This document shows positions 17,445-25,367 of a DNA stretch of 64,000 nucleotides, one piece after another (within the stretch, counting starts at the first letter, position 1; the number at the start of each line of letters is the position of its first letter). Origin of the DNA: JACCVL01 sp963704295 (GTDB lineage Bacteria; Actinomycetota; Actinomycetes; Propionibacteriales; Nocardioidaceae); contig OY969884.1 in assembly GCA_963704295.1 (NCBI GenBank), positions 1,550,001 through 1,614,000 of the forward strand, written 5' to 3'. A model generated the notes under the pieces. The model had not been told where the DNA came from. It saw only the letters and a list, made by a program, of their open reading frames with translations, and searched no databases. A program made the translations under genes and the position numbers.

Positions 17445-18833
17445 ATGAGCGTGACGCAGTTCCGCACCGCTGGCCGGTCCGAATCCGACGAGCCCGGTTC
17501 GGAGCAGTGGGGGGGCGGGGACCGCACCCCCCCGCAGGACAACGCCGCCGAGCAGAGCGTCCTCGGGGCGATGCTGCTGTCCAAGGACGCGATCGCCGAC
17601 GTGGTCGAGACGGTCCGCGGCACCGACTTCTACCGTCCCGCCCACGAGACCGTCTTCGACTCGATCCTGGACCTGTATGGCCGGGGTGAGCCAGCCGACC
17701 CGGTGACGGTCTCCGCCGAGTTGCAGCGCCGGGGCGAGCTCGCGCGGGTCGGCGGCGCGCCGTACCTGCACACTCTGGTCGCCGGTGTCCCGATCGCGGC
17801 CAACGCCGGCTACTACGCCGAGATCGTCCGCGAGAAGGCGATCCTGCGCCGGCTGGTCGACGTCGGCACCCGGATCGTCCAGCTGGGGTACGGCGGCGAG
17901 GGTCAGGTGGACGACGTCGTCGACCGAGCCCAGGCCGAGGTCTACGCGGTGACCGAGAAGCGGGCCAGCGAGGACTACGCGCCGCTGTCCGCCATCATCC
18001 CGGGCACGCTGGAGGAGATCGAGGCGATCGAGAGCCACGACGGCACCCTCGTCGGCGTGCCCACGGGGTTCGCCGATCTCGACGGGCTGACCAACGGGCT
18101 GCACCCGGGCCAGATGATCATCGTCGCCGCCCGACCCGCGACCGGGAAGTCGACGCTCGCGCTGGACATGTGCCGGTCGGCGTCGCTGCGGAACGGCATG
18201 GCAAGCGTGATCTTCTCGCTGGAGATGAACCGCACCGAGATCACAATGCGGCTGCTCTCGGCCGAAGCGCGGATCCCCTTGCACCACATGCGGAACGGGA
18301 AGATGAGCGAGGACGACTGGTCCCGGCTGGCCCGCCGGATGGCGGAGGTGTCCGAGGCGCCGCTGTTCATCGACGACAGCCCGAACATGACGATGATGGA
18401 GATCCGGGCGAAGGCCCGGCGGCTCAAGCAACGACACGACCTGCGGCTGATCGTCGTCGACTACCTGCAGCTGATGAGTTCGGGCAAGCGGGTGGAGAGC
18501 CGGCAGGTCGAGGTCTCGGAGTTCTCGCGGCAGATGAAGCTGCTGGCCAAGGAGCTCGAGGTCCCGGTGGTCGCTGTCAGCCAACTGAACCGCGGCGCCG
18601 AGCAGCGCACCGACAAGCGCCCGATGCTGAGCGACCTGCGCGAGTCCGGCAGCCTCGAGCAGGATGCGGACATGGTGATCCTGCTGCACCGAGACGACCT
18701 CTACGAGCGCGAGTCGACCCGGCCCGGCGAGGCCGACGTGATCGTCGCCAAGCACCGGGCCGGCCCGACCTCCACCGTCGTCGTGGCGTTCCAGGGGCAC
18801 TACTCCCGCTTCGTCGACATGCAGCACGCCTGA
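17445..18833 (+). CDS. dnaB: Replicative DNA helicase DnaB
   Basis: 462 residues. N-terminal collar domain (about 28-135; PQDNAAEQSVLGAMLLSKDA), linker, then the RecA-like ATPase with Walker A ARPATGKST (229-237), FSLEMNRTEI, Walker B LIVVDYLQLM, VSQLNRGAEQRTDKRPML and LRESGSLEQDADM. Hexameric 5'-3' helicase that unwinds the fork and recruits primase. Unlike several actinobacterial homologues there is no intein. DnaA-box-like sites upstream suggest replication-coupled control. Confidence 0.97.
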   Translation: MSVTQFRTAGRSESDEPGSEQWGGGDRTPPQDNAAEQSVLGAMLLSKDAIADVVETVRGTDFYRPAHETVFDSILDLYGRGEPADPVTVSAELQRRGELARVGGAPYLHTLVAGVPIAANAGYYAEIVREKAILRRLVDVGTRIVQLGYGGEGQVDDVVDRAQAEVYAVTEKRASEDYAPLSAIIPGTLEEIEAIESHDGTLVGVPTGFADLDGLTNGLHPGQMIIVAARPATGKSTLALDMCRSASLRNGMASVIFSLEMNRTEITMRLLSAEARIPLHHMRNGKMSEDDWSRLARRMAEVSEAPLFIDDSPNMTMMEIRAKARRLKQRHDLRLIVVDYLQLMSSGKRVESRQVEVSEFSRQMKLLAKELEVPVVAVSQLNRGAEQRTDKRPMLSDLRESGSLEQDADMVILLHRDDLYERESTRPGEADVIVAKHRAGPTSTVVVAFQGHYSRFVDMQHA

Positions 18834-18841
18834 CCACCCCA

Positions 18842-18929
18842 CCGCTCATCCGTCACTTCCCCTCCGCTCGTCCGTCAGTTCCCCTCCGCTCGTCCGTCAG
18901 TTCCGCTCCGCTCATCCGTCAGTCCGGAT
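18842..18929. repeat. 22-bp tandem array A (4 units)
   Basis: Four units start at 18842, 18864, 18886 and 18908, an exact 22-bp period. The unit is CCGCTC(A/G)TCCGTCA(C/G)TT plus CCCCT or CCGCT; the last unit decays at its end. Same core as arrays B and C near 23 kb. Located just after dnaB and before the MOSC promoter. Confidence 0.85.
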
Positions 18930-18936
18930 GTCGGCC

Positions 18937-18942
18937 TAGGGT
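18937..18942 (+). promoter_or_regulatory. -10 element upstream of the MOSC gene
   Basis: TAGGGT, 7 nt before a GTG at 18950 that opens an 11-codon ORF ahead of the MOSC gene. Confidence 0.42.
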
Positions 18943-18949
18943 CGGCACC

Positions 18950-18985
18950 GTGAGCAGCCGGCGGACGGACGCAGTGCCGGAGTGA
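18950..18985 (+). CDS. Leaderless 11-residue upstream ORF before the MOSC gene
   Basis: GTG at 18950 encodes MSSRRTDAVPE and stops with TGA at 18983-18985, two bases before the MOSC ATG at 18988. A -10 box sits 7 nt upstream. Its last codons (CCG GAG) contain the GGAG that serves the MOSC start, so the peptide could couple translation of the two. Nothing shows that the peptide itself has a function. Confidence 0.4.
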   Translation: MSSRRTDAVPE

Positions 18986-18987
18986 CG

Positions 18988-19659
18988 ATGACTGAGCCAC
19001 GATCCGGACGTCGCTCGCCCGCGCCCGGCGGGGTCGTCGAAGCCGTTTGCGTCGTCCACCGGGTCCGGCCGGGCTACTACCACGACACCGCCATCGACAA
19101 GCGACCCGTGTCCGGACCGCTCCGCGTCGGGGAGCTCGGTCTCGACGGTGACCGCCAGGTCGACTCCAGCCACGGGGGTCGCGACGCGGCGGTGTACGTG
19201 TATGCGGCGGAGGATGCCGCGCACTGGGCGGCGAGACTCGGTCGCGCGGTGCCACCCGGTCTGCTCGGCGACAACGTCCGAACCGCTGGCCTGGACGTGA
19301 GTGGCGCCCTGCTGGGCGAACGGTGGTCGGTCGGCGAGGTCGTTCTCGAGGTGCGCAAACCGAGGACACCGTGCCGCAACCTGGCGATGCGGATGGAGAT
19401 CGACGACTTCCATCTCGAGTTCAACGCCAGTGGTCGGGTAGGGGCCATGTGTCGGGTGATCGAGACCGGCACGATCTCGGCCGGCGACGAGATCCAGGTG
19501 CTGTCCCGACCCGAGCACGCCGTGTCGGTCGCCCAGTACGTCACACAGCTCGACGTTCCGGCTGCGCGACGCCTTCTTGCCGCCGACATCTCTCTCGCCT
19601 CGTCGGTCCGGGCCAAGGCTCAGCGAATCGTCCGATCCGCCCGCCGACAAGCACCCTGA
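18988..19659 (+). CDS. MOSC domain protein (YiiM-like)
   Basis: 223 residues. The MOSC core shows GLDGDRQVDSSHGGRDAAVY and RKPRTPCRNLAMRM, containing the conserved cysteine. MOSC proteins bind or transfer molybdenum cofactor-linked sulfur; YiiM members reduce N-hydroxylated substrates. The ATG is preferred over a GTG 6 nt upstream because of GGAG spacing. Transcribed from a promoter that also makes a short upstream ORF. Confidence 0.85.
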   Translation: MTEPRSGRRSPAPGGVVEAVCVVHRVRPGYYHDTAIDKRPVSGPLRVGELGLDGDRQVDSSHGGRDAAVYVYAAEDAAHWAARLGRAVPPGLLGDNVRTAGLDVSGALLGERWSVGEVVLEVRKPRTPCRNLAMRMEIDDFHLEFNASGRVGAMCRVIETGTISAGDEIQVLSRPEHAVSVAQYVTQLDVPAARRLLAADISLASSVRAKAQRIVRSARRQAP

Positions 19660-19708
19660 GCCCGCCGACGCCGGTGTCCCTGGTCACTGCAAGAGAAGAC
19701 GGCGGGCC

Positions 19709-20434
19709 TTACCGAGCTTCGGGCGGCAACAGGCAGAACTCATTGCCATCGGGATCGGCCATGACCATCCAGTCGACCTCCCCCTGGCCGATGTCGATGC
19801 GTCTCGCCCCGAGACCGACGAGACGGTCGGCCTCCGATTGTTGATCACTGTCAGCAGCCGGTCTGAGGTCGACGTGCAACCGATTCTTGGCGGGCTTCTG
19901 CCTGACCGGCGGACCACCCCAGGTGACCTTGGGACCACCGCGCGGTGAACGGATCGCGGTCTCCTGGTCCTGGTCCCAGACCAACGGCCATCCCAACGCG
20001 TCGCTCCAGAAGTACCCCACCTCTTGGGAACCGTCGCACGCGAGGGCTCCGATGAAGCCGCAGTCGGCGAGGAAGCTGTTCGCGGGCTCGATGACGCAGA
20101 ACTCGTTGCCCTCGGGGTCGGCCAGCACGACGTGACCGTCCTCCGGGCGCTGCCCGATGTCGATGTGCTGACCACCGAGCCGCAGCGACGTGGCCACCGT
20201 CTGCTGCTGGTCGTTCAGCGTCACGCTTGTCAGATCGACGTGCATCTGGTTCGGACCGGTCTTCGGCTCCCGAGTGGGCAAGAACCGGATTTTGAACCGG
20301 ATGTCGTCGCTCGGCAGCAGCGCGACGGCGCCAGAGGTATCGTCGAGCCGCCAGCCCAAGACGCCGGCCCAGAAGCTCGCCAGAAGGAGGGGCTGATGGG
20401 CGTCGACGCAGAGTGCGTCGACATGCACTGTCAT
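19709..20434 (-). CDS. VOC (glyoxalase/bleomycin-resistance fold) protein, two domains
   Basis: 241 residues with two glyoxalase_6-type VOC modules. Each ends in a similar signature: VVLADPEGNEFCVIEP near residue 115 and MVMADPDGNEFCLLPP at the C-terminus. HVDLT and HVDLRP provide candidate metal ligands. The substrate cannot be inferred. The ATG has TAGCGT 7 nt upstream, which excludes the longer frame. Confidence 0.82.
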   Translation of the reverse strand: MTVHVDALCVDAHQPLLLASFWAGVLGWRLDDTSGAVALLPSDDIRFKIRFLPTREPKTGPNQMHVDLTSVTLNDQQQTVATSLRLGGQHIDIGQRPEDGHVVLADPEGNEFCVIEPANSFLADCGFIGALACDGSQEVGYFWSDALGWPLVWDQDQETAIRSPRGGPKVTWGGPPVRQKPAKNRLHVDLRPAADSDQQSEADRLVGLGARRIDIGQGEVDWMVMADPDGNEFCLLPPEAR

Positions 20435-20441
20435 CGACGAA

Positions 20442-20447
20442 ACGCTA
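20442..20447 (-). promoter_or_regulatory. -10 element, leaderless promoter of the VOC gene
   Basis: TAGCGT on the minus strand, 7 nt before the ATG at 20434. Confidence 0.42.
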
Positions 20448-20620
20448 GGTGCCCTGGCCACTCCGGCGCAACGCACGGTGCGACGGCGTGGCTTCGGCGC
20501 GAGCGCGGCGGCCAGGCGTCACGTGAGTCGACTGCAGCGACGCCGCTGGACCGATGAGTTTCGACCGTGCACGGGGTCTATGTCCACGACCGGTTACGCC
20601 GCAACGCGAGGAGCGCACGC

Positions 20621-21160
20621 ATGGCCAGGATCGTCTCGAACTTCTTCATCTCCCTGGACGGGGTCGTGGAGTCGCCGGACAAGTGGCACTTTCCGTACTT
20701 CGACGACGCCATGGGTGCGATCGTGGAGGCGGGGATAGAGAGGTCTGCAGCGCTCCTGATGGGACGGACCTTGTACGGGGAGTGGTCCGAGTACTGGCCC
20801 GCTCAAGGCCCCGAGGTGCCCTTCTCGGAGTTCATCAACACGATCCCGAAGTACGTGCTGACCAGCACGCTGAGCGAGACGTCGTGGCAGAACACCTCGG
20901 TCATCTCCGGCGACGTAGCTGCTGGTGTGCAGGCGCTGAAGGACAGCACCGACGGTGACATCGCGATGTCTGGGAGCGCCACCACCGTACGGTGGCTGCT
21001 CTCGCAGGGTCTGCTCGACGAGCTGAACCTGCTCGTGCACCCCATCGCCGTCGGATCGGGTCGCCGATTGTTCGCGGACAGCCCGACTCAACCGCTCGAG
21101 CTGCTGTCCAGCGCGGCGCTCGGCACCGGCGTGCTGCACCTGCGGTACGCGCCGGCGTGA
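20621..21160 (+). CDS. Dihydrofolate reductase-family (RibD C-terminal-like) protein
   Basis: 179 residues. MARIVSNFFISLDGVVESP, LLMGRTLYGEW, DIAMSGSATTVRWLLSQGL and LLVHPIAVGSGRRLF are typical of the small YwjB/RibD_C proteins common in actinobacteria, which are NADPH-binding reductases of mostly unknown substrate. The ATG has GAGGAG 8 nt upstream. Confidence 0.86.
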   Translation: MARIVSNFFISLDGVVESPDKWHFPYFDDAMGAIVEAGIERSAALLMGRTLYGEWSEYWPAQGPEVPFSEFINTIPKYVLTSTLSETSWQNTSVISGDVAAGVQALKDSTDGDIAMSGSATTVRWLLSQGLLDELNLLVHPIAVGSGRRLFADSPTQPLELLSSAALGTGVLHLRYAPA

Positions 21161-21214
21161 TCCGTCGGACGAGGAATCGCACGGAACTGTCGGAGACACA
21201 AGGGGGATTAGCAG

Positions 21215-22219
21215 ATGACTGATCGATCTGACGAGCCGGCCGTCGAGGCGGTGCAGCTCGTCAAGCGGTTCGGGGAGACTACGGCCGTGGACGGGGTCAG
21301 TTTCACCGTCCCTCGCGGCACCGTCCTGGGGCTGCTCGGCCCGAACGGGGCGGGGAAGACCACCACGGTCCGGATGCTCACCACCTTGTCGGTCCCGACC
21401 AGCGGCTCGGCCCGCGTCGCCGGGCACGACGTGGTCCGCGAGCCTGAGCTGGTCCGTCGCAACATGGGACTCACCGGTCAGGCCGCCACGGTCGACGAGC
21501 TGCTGACCGGGCGGGAGAACCTGTGGCTGATCGGACGGCTCGCGGGACTGCCGCCGCGAACGATCCGACCGGCCGGGGGCGACCTGTTGGAGCGGTTCCA
21601 GCTCGCTGACGCCGCCGACCGCGCCGTCAAGACGTACTCCGGAGGCATGCGCCGGCGCCTCGACCTCGCCGTCAGCCTGATCGCGGCGCCACCGGTGCTG
21701 TTCCTGGACGAACCGACGACGGGCCTGGACCCACGCAGCCGCAACGAGCTGTGGGAGGTGTTGCGCGGCCTCGTGCGTGACGGTACGACGCTGGTGCTGA
21801 CCACGCAGTACCTCGAGGAGGCCGACCATCTGTGCGACGACATCGTCGTCGTCGACAGGGGGGCGGTGATCGCCTCCGGCACCCCGACCCAGCTCAAGGA
21901 CCAGGCGGGCAGCGCCTCGGTGGTTCTCACCGTGGCGGACCCGGCGGAGCTGGCTCGGGCGGAGGACCTGGTGCGCGGCGTCTGCGCGGAGGTGTACGCC
22001 GAGCCGGCGGCTCGGAGGCTCACCATCCCCGCCGAGGGCATCGCCCAGATGACCTCGATCGGGGGTCTCATCGCGGACGCGGGCATCGCCGTCGACGACC
22101 TCGGGCTCAAGCGGCCGAGCCTCGACGACGTGTTCCTGCACATCACCGGTCACCGGGCTGAGGACGGAGCTTCGGGTCATGAGCCGGCACCCGACGCAGA
22201 GCTGGAGGGGGCAAACTGA
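21215..22219 (+). CDS. ABC transporter ATP-binding protein, DrrA family
   Basis: 334 residues. Walker A GPNGAGKTT, signature YSGGMRRRLDLA, Walker B VLFLDEPTTGLD and H-loop TTQYLEEAD. A DrrA-type C-terminal domain (about 240-320; GLKRPSLDDVFLHITGH) is present. Forms a drug or lipid exporter with the following permease, whose ATG overlaps its stop by one base. AAGGGGG precedes the ATG. Confidence 0.9.
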   Translation: MTDRSDEPAVEAVQLVKRFGETTAVDGVSFTVPRGTVLGLLGPNGAGKTTTVRMLTTLSVPTSGSARVAGHDVVREPELVRRNMGLTGQAATVDELLTGRENLWLIGRLAGLPPRTIRPAGGDLLERFQLADAADRAVKTYSGGMRRRLDLAVSLIAAPPVLFLDEPTTGLDPRSRNELWEVLRGLVRDGTTLVLTTQYLEEADHLCDDIVVVDRGAVIASGTPTQLKDQAGSASVVLTVADPAELARAEDLVRGVCAEVYAEPAARRLTIPAEGIAQMTSIGGLIADAGIAVDDLGLKRPSLDDVFLHITGHRAEDGASGHEPAPDAELEGAN

Positions 22220-23070
22220 TGACCAGCACACTGATTGAGGCACCCGCGGCACCGACCGCCGCCCGACCCGAGCTGAAGTCGCTCTCCTTGCTGGAGTCCT
22301 CCCTCGTTGTCGTCCGCCGCAACCTGATCCACATCAAGCGGATGCCGGAGCTGCTGCTCGACGTGACCATCCAGCCGGTGATGTTCGTCCTGCTGTTCGC
22401 CTACGTCTTCGGTGGCTCGATCTCTGTTCCCGGGTCCAACTACCGTGAGTTCCTGGTGCCGGGGATCATGGCGCAGACGATCGCCTTCTCGTCCTTCATC
22501 GTGGCGATCGGGCTGACCAGCGACTTGAACAAGGGGATCGTCGACCGGTTGAAGTCGCTGCCGATCCACCGGGCCTCGATCCTGGTCGGACGCAGCGTCT
22601 CGAGCCTGATCCACTCCAGCATCGGCATCACCGTGATGGCCCTGACCGGCCTGCTGGTCGGCTGGCGGGTGCGTGACGGGGTGTTCGACGCGGTGCTCGC
22701 GTTCGCGCTGATGCTGTTGTTCGGATTCGCGATGATCTGGGCCGGCATCCTGGTTGGCTCGCTGATGCGGTCGGTGGAGGCCGTTCAGGGGCTGATGTTC
22801 ACCGTCATGTTCCCGTTGACCTTCCTGGCCAACACGTTCGCTCCGACCGAGAACATGCCCTCGTGGCTGCGGGTCGTGGCCGAGTGGAACCCGATCTCCT
22901 CGCTGGTGCAGGCCTGTCGCGACCTGTGGGGCAATGGTCTGCCCGCGCCAGCCGACGCAGCGTGGCCGCTGCAGCACGCCCTACCGGTCACGGTCGCCTG
23001 GTGCGGGATCATGACCGCGGTGTTCGCGCCGCTGGCGGTCCGGGCGTTCCGTAGACGCTCCCGCGACTAG
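22219..23070 (+). CDS. ABC transporter permease, DrrB/ABC-2 type
   Basis: 283 residues with six TM segments of the ABC-2 fold, including the family motifs VPGIMAQTIAF and LTFLANTFAPTENMPSWLRVVAEWNP. Coupled to the DrrA-like ATPase by a one-base stop/start overlap. Such pairs export hydrophobic antibiotics or lipids; the cargo is unknown. Followed by 22-bp tandem arrays. Confidence 0.9.
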   Translation: MTSTLIEAPAAPTAARPELKSLSLLESSLVVVRRNLIHIKRMPELLLDVTIQPVMFVLLFAYVFGGSISVPGSNYREFLVPGIMAQTIAFSSFIVAIGLTSDLNKGIVDRLKSLPIHRASILVGRSVSSLIHSSIGITVMALTGLLVGWRVRDGVFDAVLAFALMLLFGFAMIWAGILVGSLMRSVEAVQGLMFTVMFPLTFLANTFAPTENMPSWLRVVAEWNPISSLVQACRDLWGNGLPAPADAAWPLQHALPVTVAWCGIMTAVFAPLAVRAFRRRSRD

Positions 23071-23091
23071 CCACCTCCCGGGCAATGCCAC

Positions 23092-23223
23092 ACGATCCGT
23101 CAGTTTCGGTTGCGCGGTCCGTCGGTTTCGGTTGCGCGGTCCGTCGGTTTCGGTTGCGCGGTCCGTCGGTTTCGGTCGCGCGGTCCGTCAGTTGCGTGTG
23201 CACGGTGCGTCAGCTTCGGATGG
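23092..23223. repeat. 22-bp tandem array B (6 units)
   Basis: TCCGTC (TGCGTC in the last unit) recurs at 23096, 23118, 23140, 23162, 23184 and 23206, an exact 22-bp period. Most units read GGTCCGTCGGTTTCGGTT plus GCGC. It is the first of two arrays filling the gap between the DrrB-like gene and the TusA operon (23071-23454), which has no other gene. Confidence 0.85.
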
Positions 23224-23278
23224 CGACCGCCTTGGCTGGGCTGTTGACGTGGGAGAGCGTCTCGGCGCCTACCAGAAA

Positions 23279-23410
23279 GTGATGGATGGGCGGGGCGGAC
23301 GTGACGGATGGGCGGGGCGGAAGTGACGGATGGGCGGGGCGGACGTGACGGATGGGCGGGGCGGAAATGACGGATGGGCGGGGCGGACGTGACGGATCGG
23401 CGGGGGAGGG
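23279..23410. repeat. 22-bp tandem array C (6 units), inverted relative to A and B
   Basis: Units start at 23279, 23301, 23323, 23345, 23367 and 23389. Each is (G/A)TGACGGATGGGCGGGG plus CGGAC or CGGAA; the final unit is diverged. The reverse complement (CCGCCCATCCGTCAC) matches the unit of array A, so it is the same family in opposite orientation. Confidence 0.85.
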
Positions 23411-23440
23411 CGGACCGTCGCGTCCAGCGCGAGCGTGACG

Positions 23441-23446
23441 TATCGT
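23441..23446 (+). promoter_or_regulatory. -10 element of the TusA-DsrE-radical SAM operon
   Basis: TATCGT, 8 nt before the GTG at 23455; directly downstream of array C. Confidence 0.35.
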
Positions 23447-23454
23447 CAGGGTGA

Positions 23455-23736
23455 GTGGGCGAGATCGAGGTGGTCGACGGCGGAGACCGCGCTTGCGGCG
23501 AGCTGCTCTTGGTGCTCGCGGCGCAGGCGCGGACCCTGCCACCGGGTTCGGTGATCAGGCTCATCGCCACCGATCCGGCTGCCGCGATCGATCTGCCGGC
23601 GTGGTGCCACCTGACCGGCCACGGCTTCCTCGGCCGGGGAGTGCACGACGACGGCCGCCCGTCCTACGACCTCAGCACCGCCCGCACTCCCCGCGAAACC
23701 AACCCGCACCAGCCGTGGCGTCTGCAGCAGCAGTAG
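23455..23736 (+). CDS. TusA-family sulfur carrier
   Basis: 93 residues. Resembles the TusA/SirA fold: IEVVDGGDRACGELLLVL, then LPPGSVIRLIATDPAAAIDLPAWCHLTGHGFLG. The family's CPxP is reduced to a lone Cys14 (RACGELL), still at the N-terminus of the first helix where persulfide forms. A second cysteine lies in LPAWCHL. First gene of a three-gene operon and homologous to the N-terminal domain of its third product (shared DLPAW and the LTGH/LAGH region). The pathway is unknown. Confidence 0.75.
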   Translation: MGEIEVVDGGDRACGELLLVLAAQARTLPPGSVIRLIATDPAAAIDLPAWCHLTGHGFLGRGVHDDGRPSYDLSTARTPRETNPHQPWRLQQQ

Positions 23737-23762
23737 GCGTCGAACCGAGAGGAATCAGCGTT

Positions 23763-24122
23763 ATGAATGGTCTCGTCATCAACCTCACCCGCTCGGTCGA
23801 CGACCCCGACCGCTCCAGCGTGGCCATGGTGGTCGCTGGTGCGTCGGTCGCCTCGGACCAGCCGACGACCGTCTTCCTGTCCTCGGAAGGCACCAGGCTG
23901 GCGGCCAAAGGTGTCGCCGACGAGCTGCACGAGGACGGCTTCGCGCCGATGAGCGAGCTGGTCTCATCCTACGTCGCCGCCGGCGGCAAGTTCCTGGTGT
24001 GCAGCCCGTGCGCGAAGAAGCGCGGCATCGGAGAGGACGAGCTCATCGACGGTGCCTCCATCGTCGGTGGTGCCACGCTGGTGGCGCTGCTCGCCGACGG
24101 CGCCTCGTCGCTGTCGTTCTGA
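23763..24122 (+). CDS. DsrE/DsrF-like sulfur-relay protein
   Basis: 119 residues. INLTRSVDDPDRSSVAMVVA and TTVFLSSEGTRLAAKGVAD form the DsrE-like alpha/beta fold, and GGKFLVCSPCAKKRGI carries a Cys80/Cys83 pair at the position of the family's active cysteine. DsrE-like proteins accept sulfane sulfur from TusA-like carriers. The ATG follows GAGAGGAAT and lies 26 nt after the tusA stop; the radical SAM GTG lies 3 nt after its own stop. Confidence 0.82.
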   Translation: MNGLVINLTRSVDDPDRSSVAMVVAGASVASDQPTTVFLSSEGTRLAAKGVADELHEDGFAPMSELVSSYVAAGGKFLVCSPCAKKRGIGEDELIDGASIVGGATLVALLADGASSLSF

Positions 24123-24125
24123 CCG

Positions 24126-25238
24126 GTGACGACGACGGGCGGTCCGGCAGCGGACGTGGTGCCCGCGCTTGAGTACGACGGTGGGGACATGGACTGTGGC
24201 AGCGGGCTGCTGCTGGCCATCACCACCCGGATGCGGAGCATCGACGAGGGTGAGGTGCTGCTCCTGCACACCCGCGAGCCGTCGGTGCTGGCCGACCTTC
24301 CCGCCTGGGCGCGGCTCGCCGGCCATGCGCTGCTGGACGTCGCCGACGGAGGCGGCGGCGGGGCCGGGCCGTGGCAGCTGCTGATCCAACGCGGTCGCAG
24401 CCGGGTCAGGGCCGTGGCGCTCGACCCGAACACCGAGTACACCTCCGGTGCTCCGGCGCCGCTGGGCAGCCGGCTCTGGTTGTACTCCAACTTCCACTGC
24501 AACCTCGCCTGCAGCTACTGCTGCGCCGGGTCCTCGCCCCGGGCGGACGCCCGGCTGATGCCGGTCGAGATGGCGACCTCGGCAGCCACGGAGTTCGTGG
24601 CGCAGGGTGGGCGGGAGCTGCTGGTCACCGGTGGTGAGCCGTTCCTGCATCCCCAGCTCGACGCTCTCGTCGCCGCCACGTCCGCCCAGGTGCCGGTCAC
24701 GCTGCTGACCAACGCGATGGTGTTCAGCCGGGGCCGTCGCCGCGAGATGCTCGAGTCGCTCGACCGGGAGGCGGTGACGCTGCAGATCAGCCTCGACTCG
24801 GCCGGCCCCGAGCTGCACGACCGGCAACGCGGTGCGGGGTCGCACGCCAAGGCCCTCGCCGGGATCCGGCTGGCGCGAGAGCTGGACTTCCGGGTCCGGG
24901 TCGCGGCGACGTACCTTCCGCAGGACGCGGCCGGCGCGGGTGACCTGCACGGCTTCCTGGAACAGCTCGGTGTCGCCGAGGAGGATCGGCTGATCCGTCC
25001 GGTTGCCAAGGAGGGCTTCGCCGACGAGGGCGTCCCCATCAGCCTGGACTCGGTGGAGCCGGAGCCCACGCTGACCGCCGACGGAGCCTGGTGGCACCCG
25101 GTCGCGGTGACCAACCGCCACCTGAAGGTCGCCGACGCGCCGCTGCCCCTGTCACACGTCCTCGACGTCATGCGCGACGTGGTGGAGGTGCAGACCACGG
25201 CCGGCGCTCAGGGCCGGTCCGTGTTCCGCTGCACCTGA
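24126..25238 (+). CDS. TusA-radical SAM fusion protein
   Basis: 370 residues. Residues about 15-72 are a TusA-like domain (MDCGSGLLLAITTRM with Cys24; LADLPAWARLAGHALLD). Residues about 115-330 are a radical SAM domain with CX3CX2C (Cys125, 129, 132; CNLACSYCC) that binds the 4Fe-4S/SAM centre, and TGGEP at 168-172. An extra Cys133 adjoins the cluster and a penultimate Cys369 ends the protein; there is no SPASM cysteine cluster. An enzyme with its own sulfur carrier, co-encoded with TusA and DsrE, suggests radical-dependent sulfur insertion or handling. No precursor peptide is evident. Confidence 0.8.
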   Translation: MTTTGGPAADVVPALEYDGGDMDCGSGLLLAITTRMRSIDEGEVLLLHTREPSVLADLPAWARLAGHALLDVADGGGGGAGPWQLLIQRGRSRVRAVALDPNTEYTSGAPAPLGSRLWLYSNFHCNLACSYCCAGSSPRADARLMPVEMATSAATEFVAQGGRELLVTGGEPFLHPQLDALVAATSAQVPVTLLTNAMVFSRGRRREMLESLDREAVTLQISLDSAGPELHDRQRGAGSHAKALAGIRLARELDFRVRVAATYLPQDAAGAGDLHGFLEQLGVAEEDRLIRPVAKEGFADEGVPISLDSVEPEPTLTADGAWWHPVAVTNRHLKVADAPLPLSHVLDVMRDVVEVQTTAGAQGRSVFRCT

Positions 25239-25256
25239 CCACGCCTGCAGCCTGTC

Positions 25257-25326
25257 GGCCCCGCACCGTCGGCCCCGCACCGGCGGCCCCGCACCGGCGG
25301 CCCCGCACCGGCGGCCCCGCACCGTC
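25257..25326. repeat. 14-bp tandem repeat, 5 units
   Basis: Five units of GGCCCCGCACCG(G/T)C begin at 25257, 25271, 25285, 25299 and 25313. Situated between convergent genes (stops at 25238 and 25368). No clear hairpin terminator is seen in the gap. Confidence 0.85.
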
Positions 25327-25367
25327 GGCACAGGGGCAACGACAGCCAGCGTCGGACGGCCGCCCGG

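Noticed and set aside
17445..18833. Intein in dnaB
   Set aside because: The coding sequence is of normal length, with the ATPase motifs uninterrupted.
23092..23410. Possible CRISPR array
   Set aside because: Units are contiguous 22-mers with no unique spacers and no cas genes nearby; they are tandem repeats.
24126..25238. RiPP maturase with an associated precursor peptide
   Set aside because: No short Cys- or core-repeat ORF with a ribosome-binding site was found next to it, and the protein lacks a SPASM domain; sulfur relay is the better reading.
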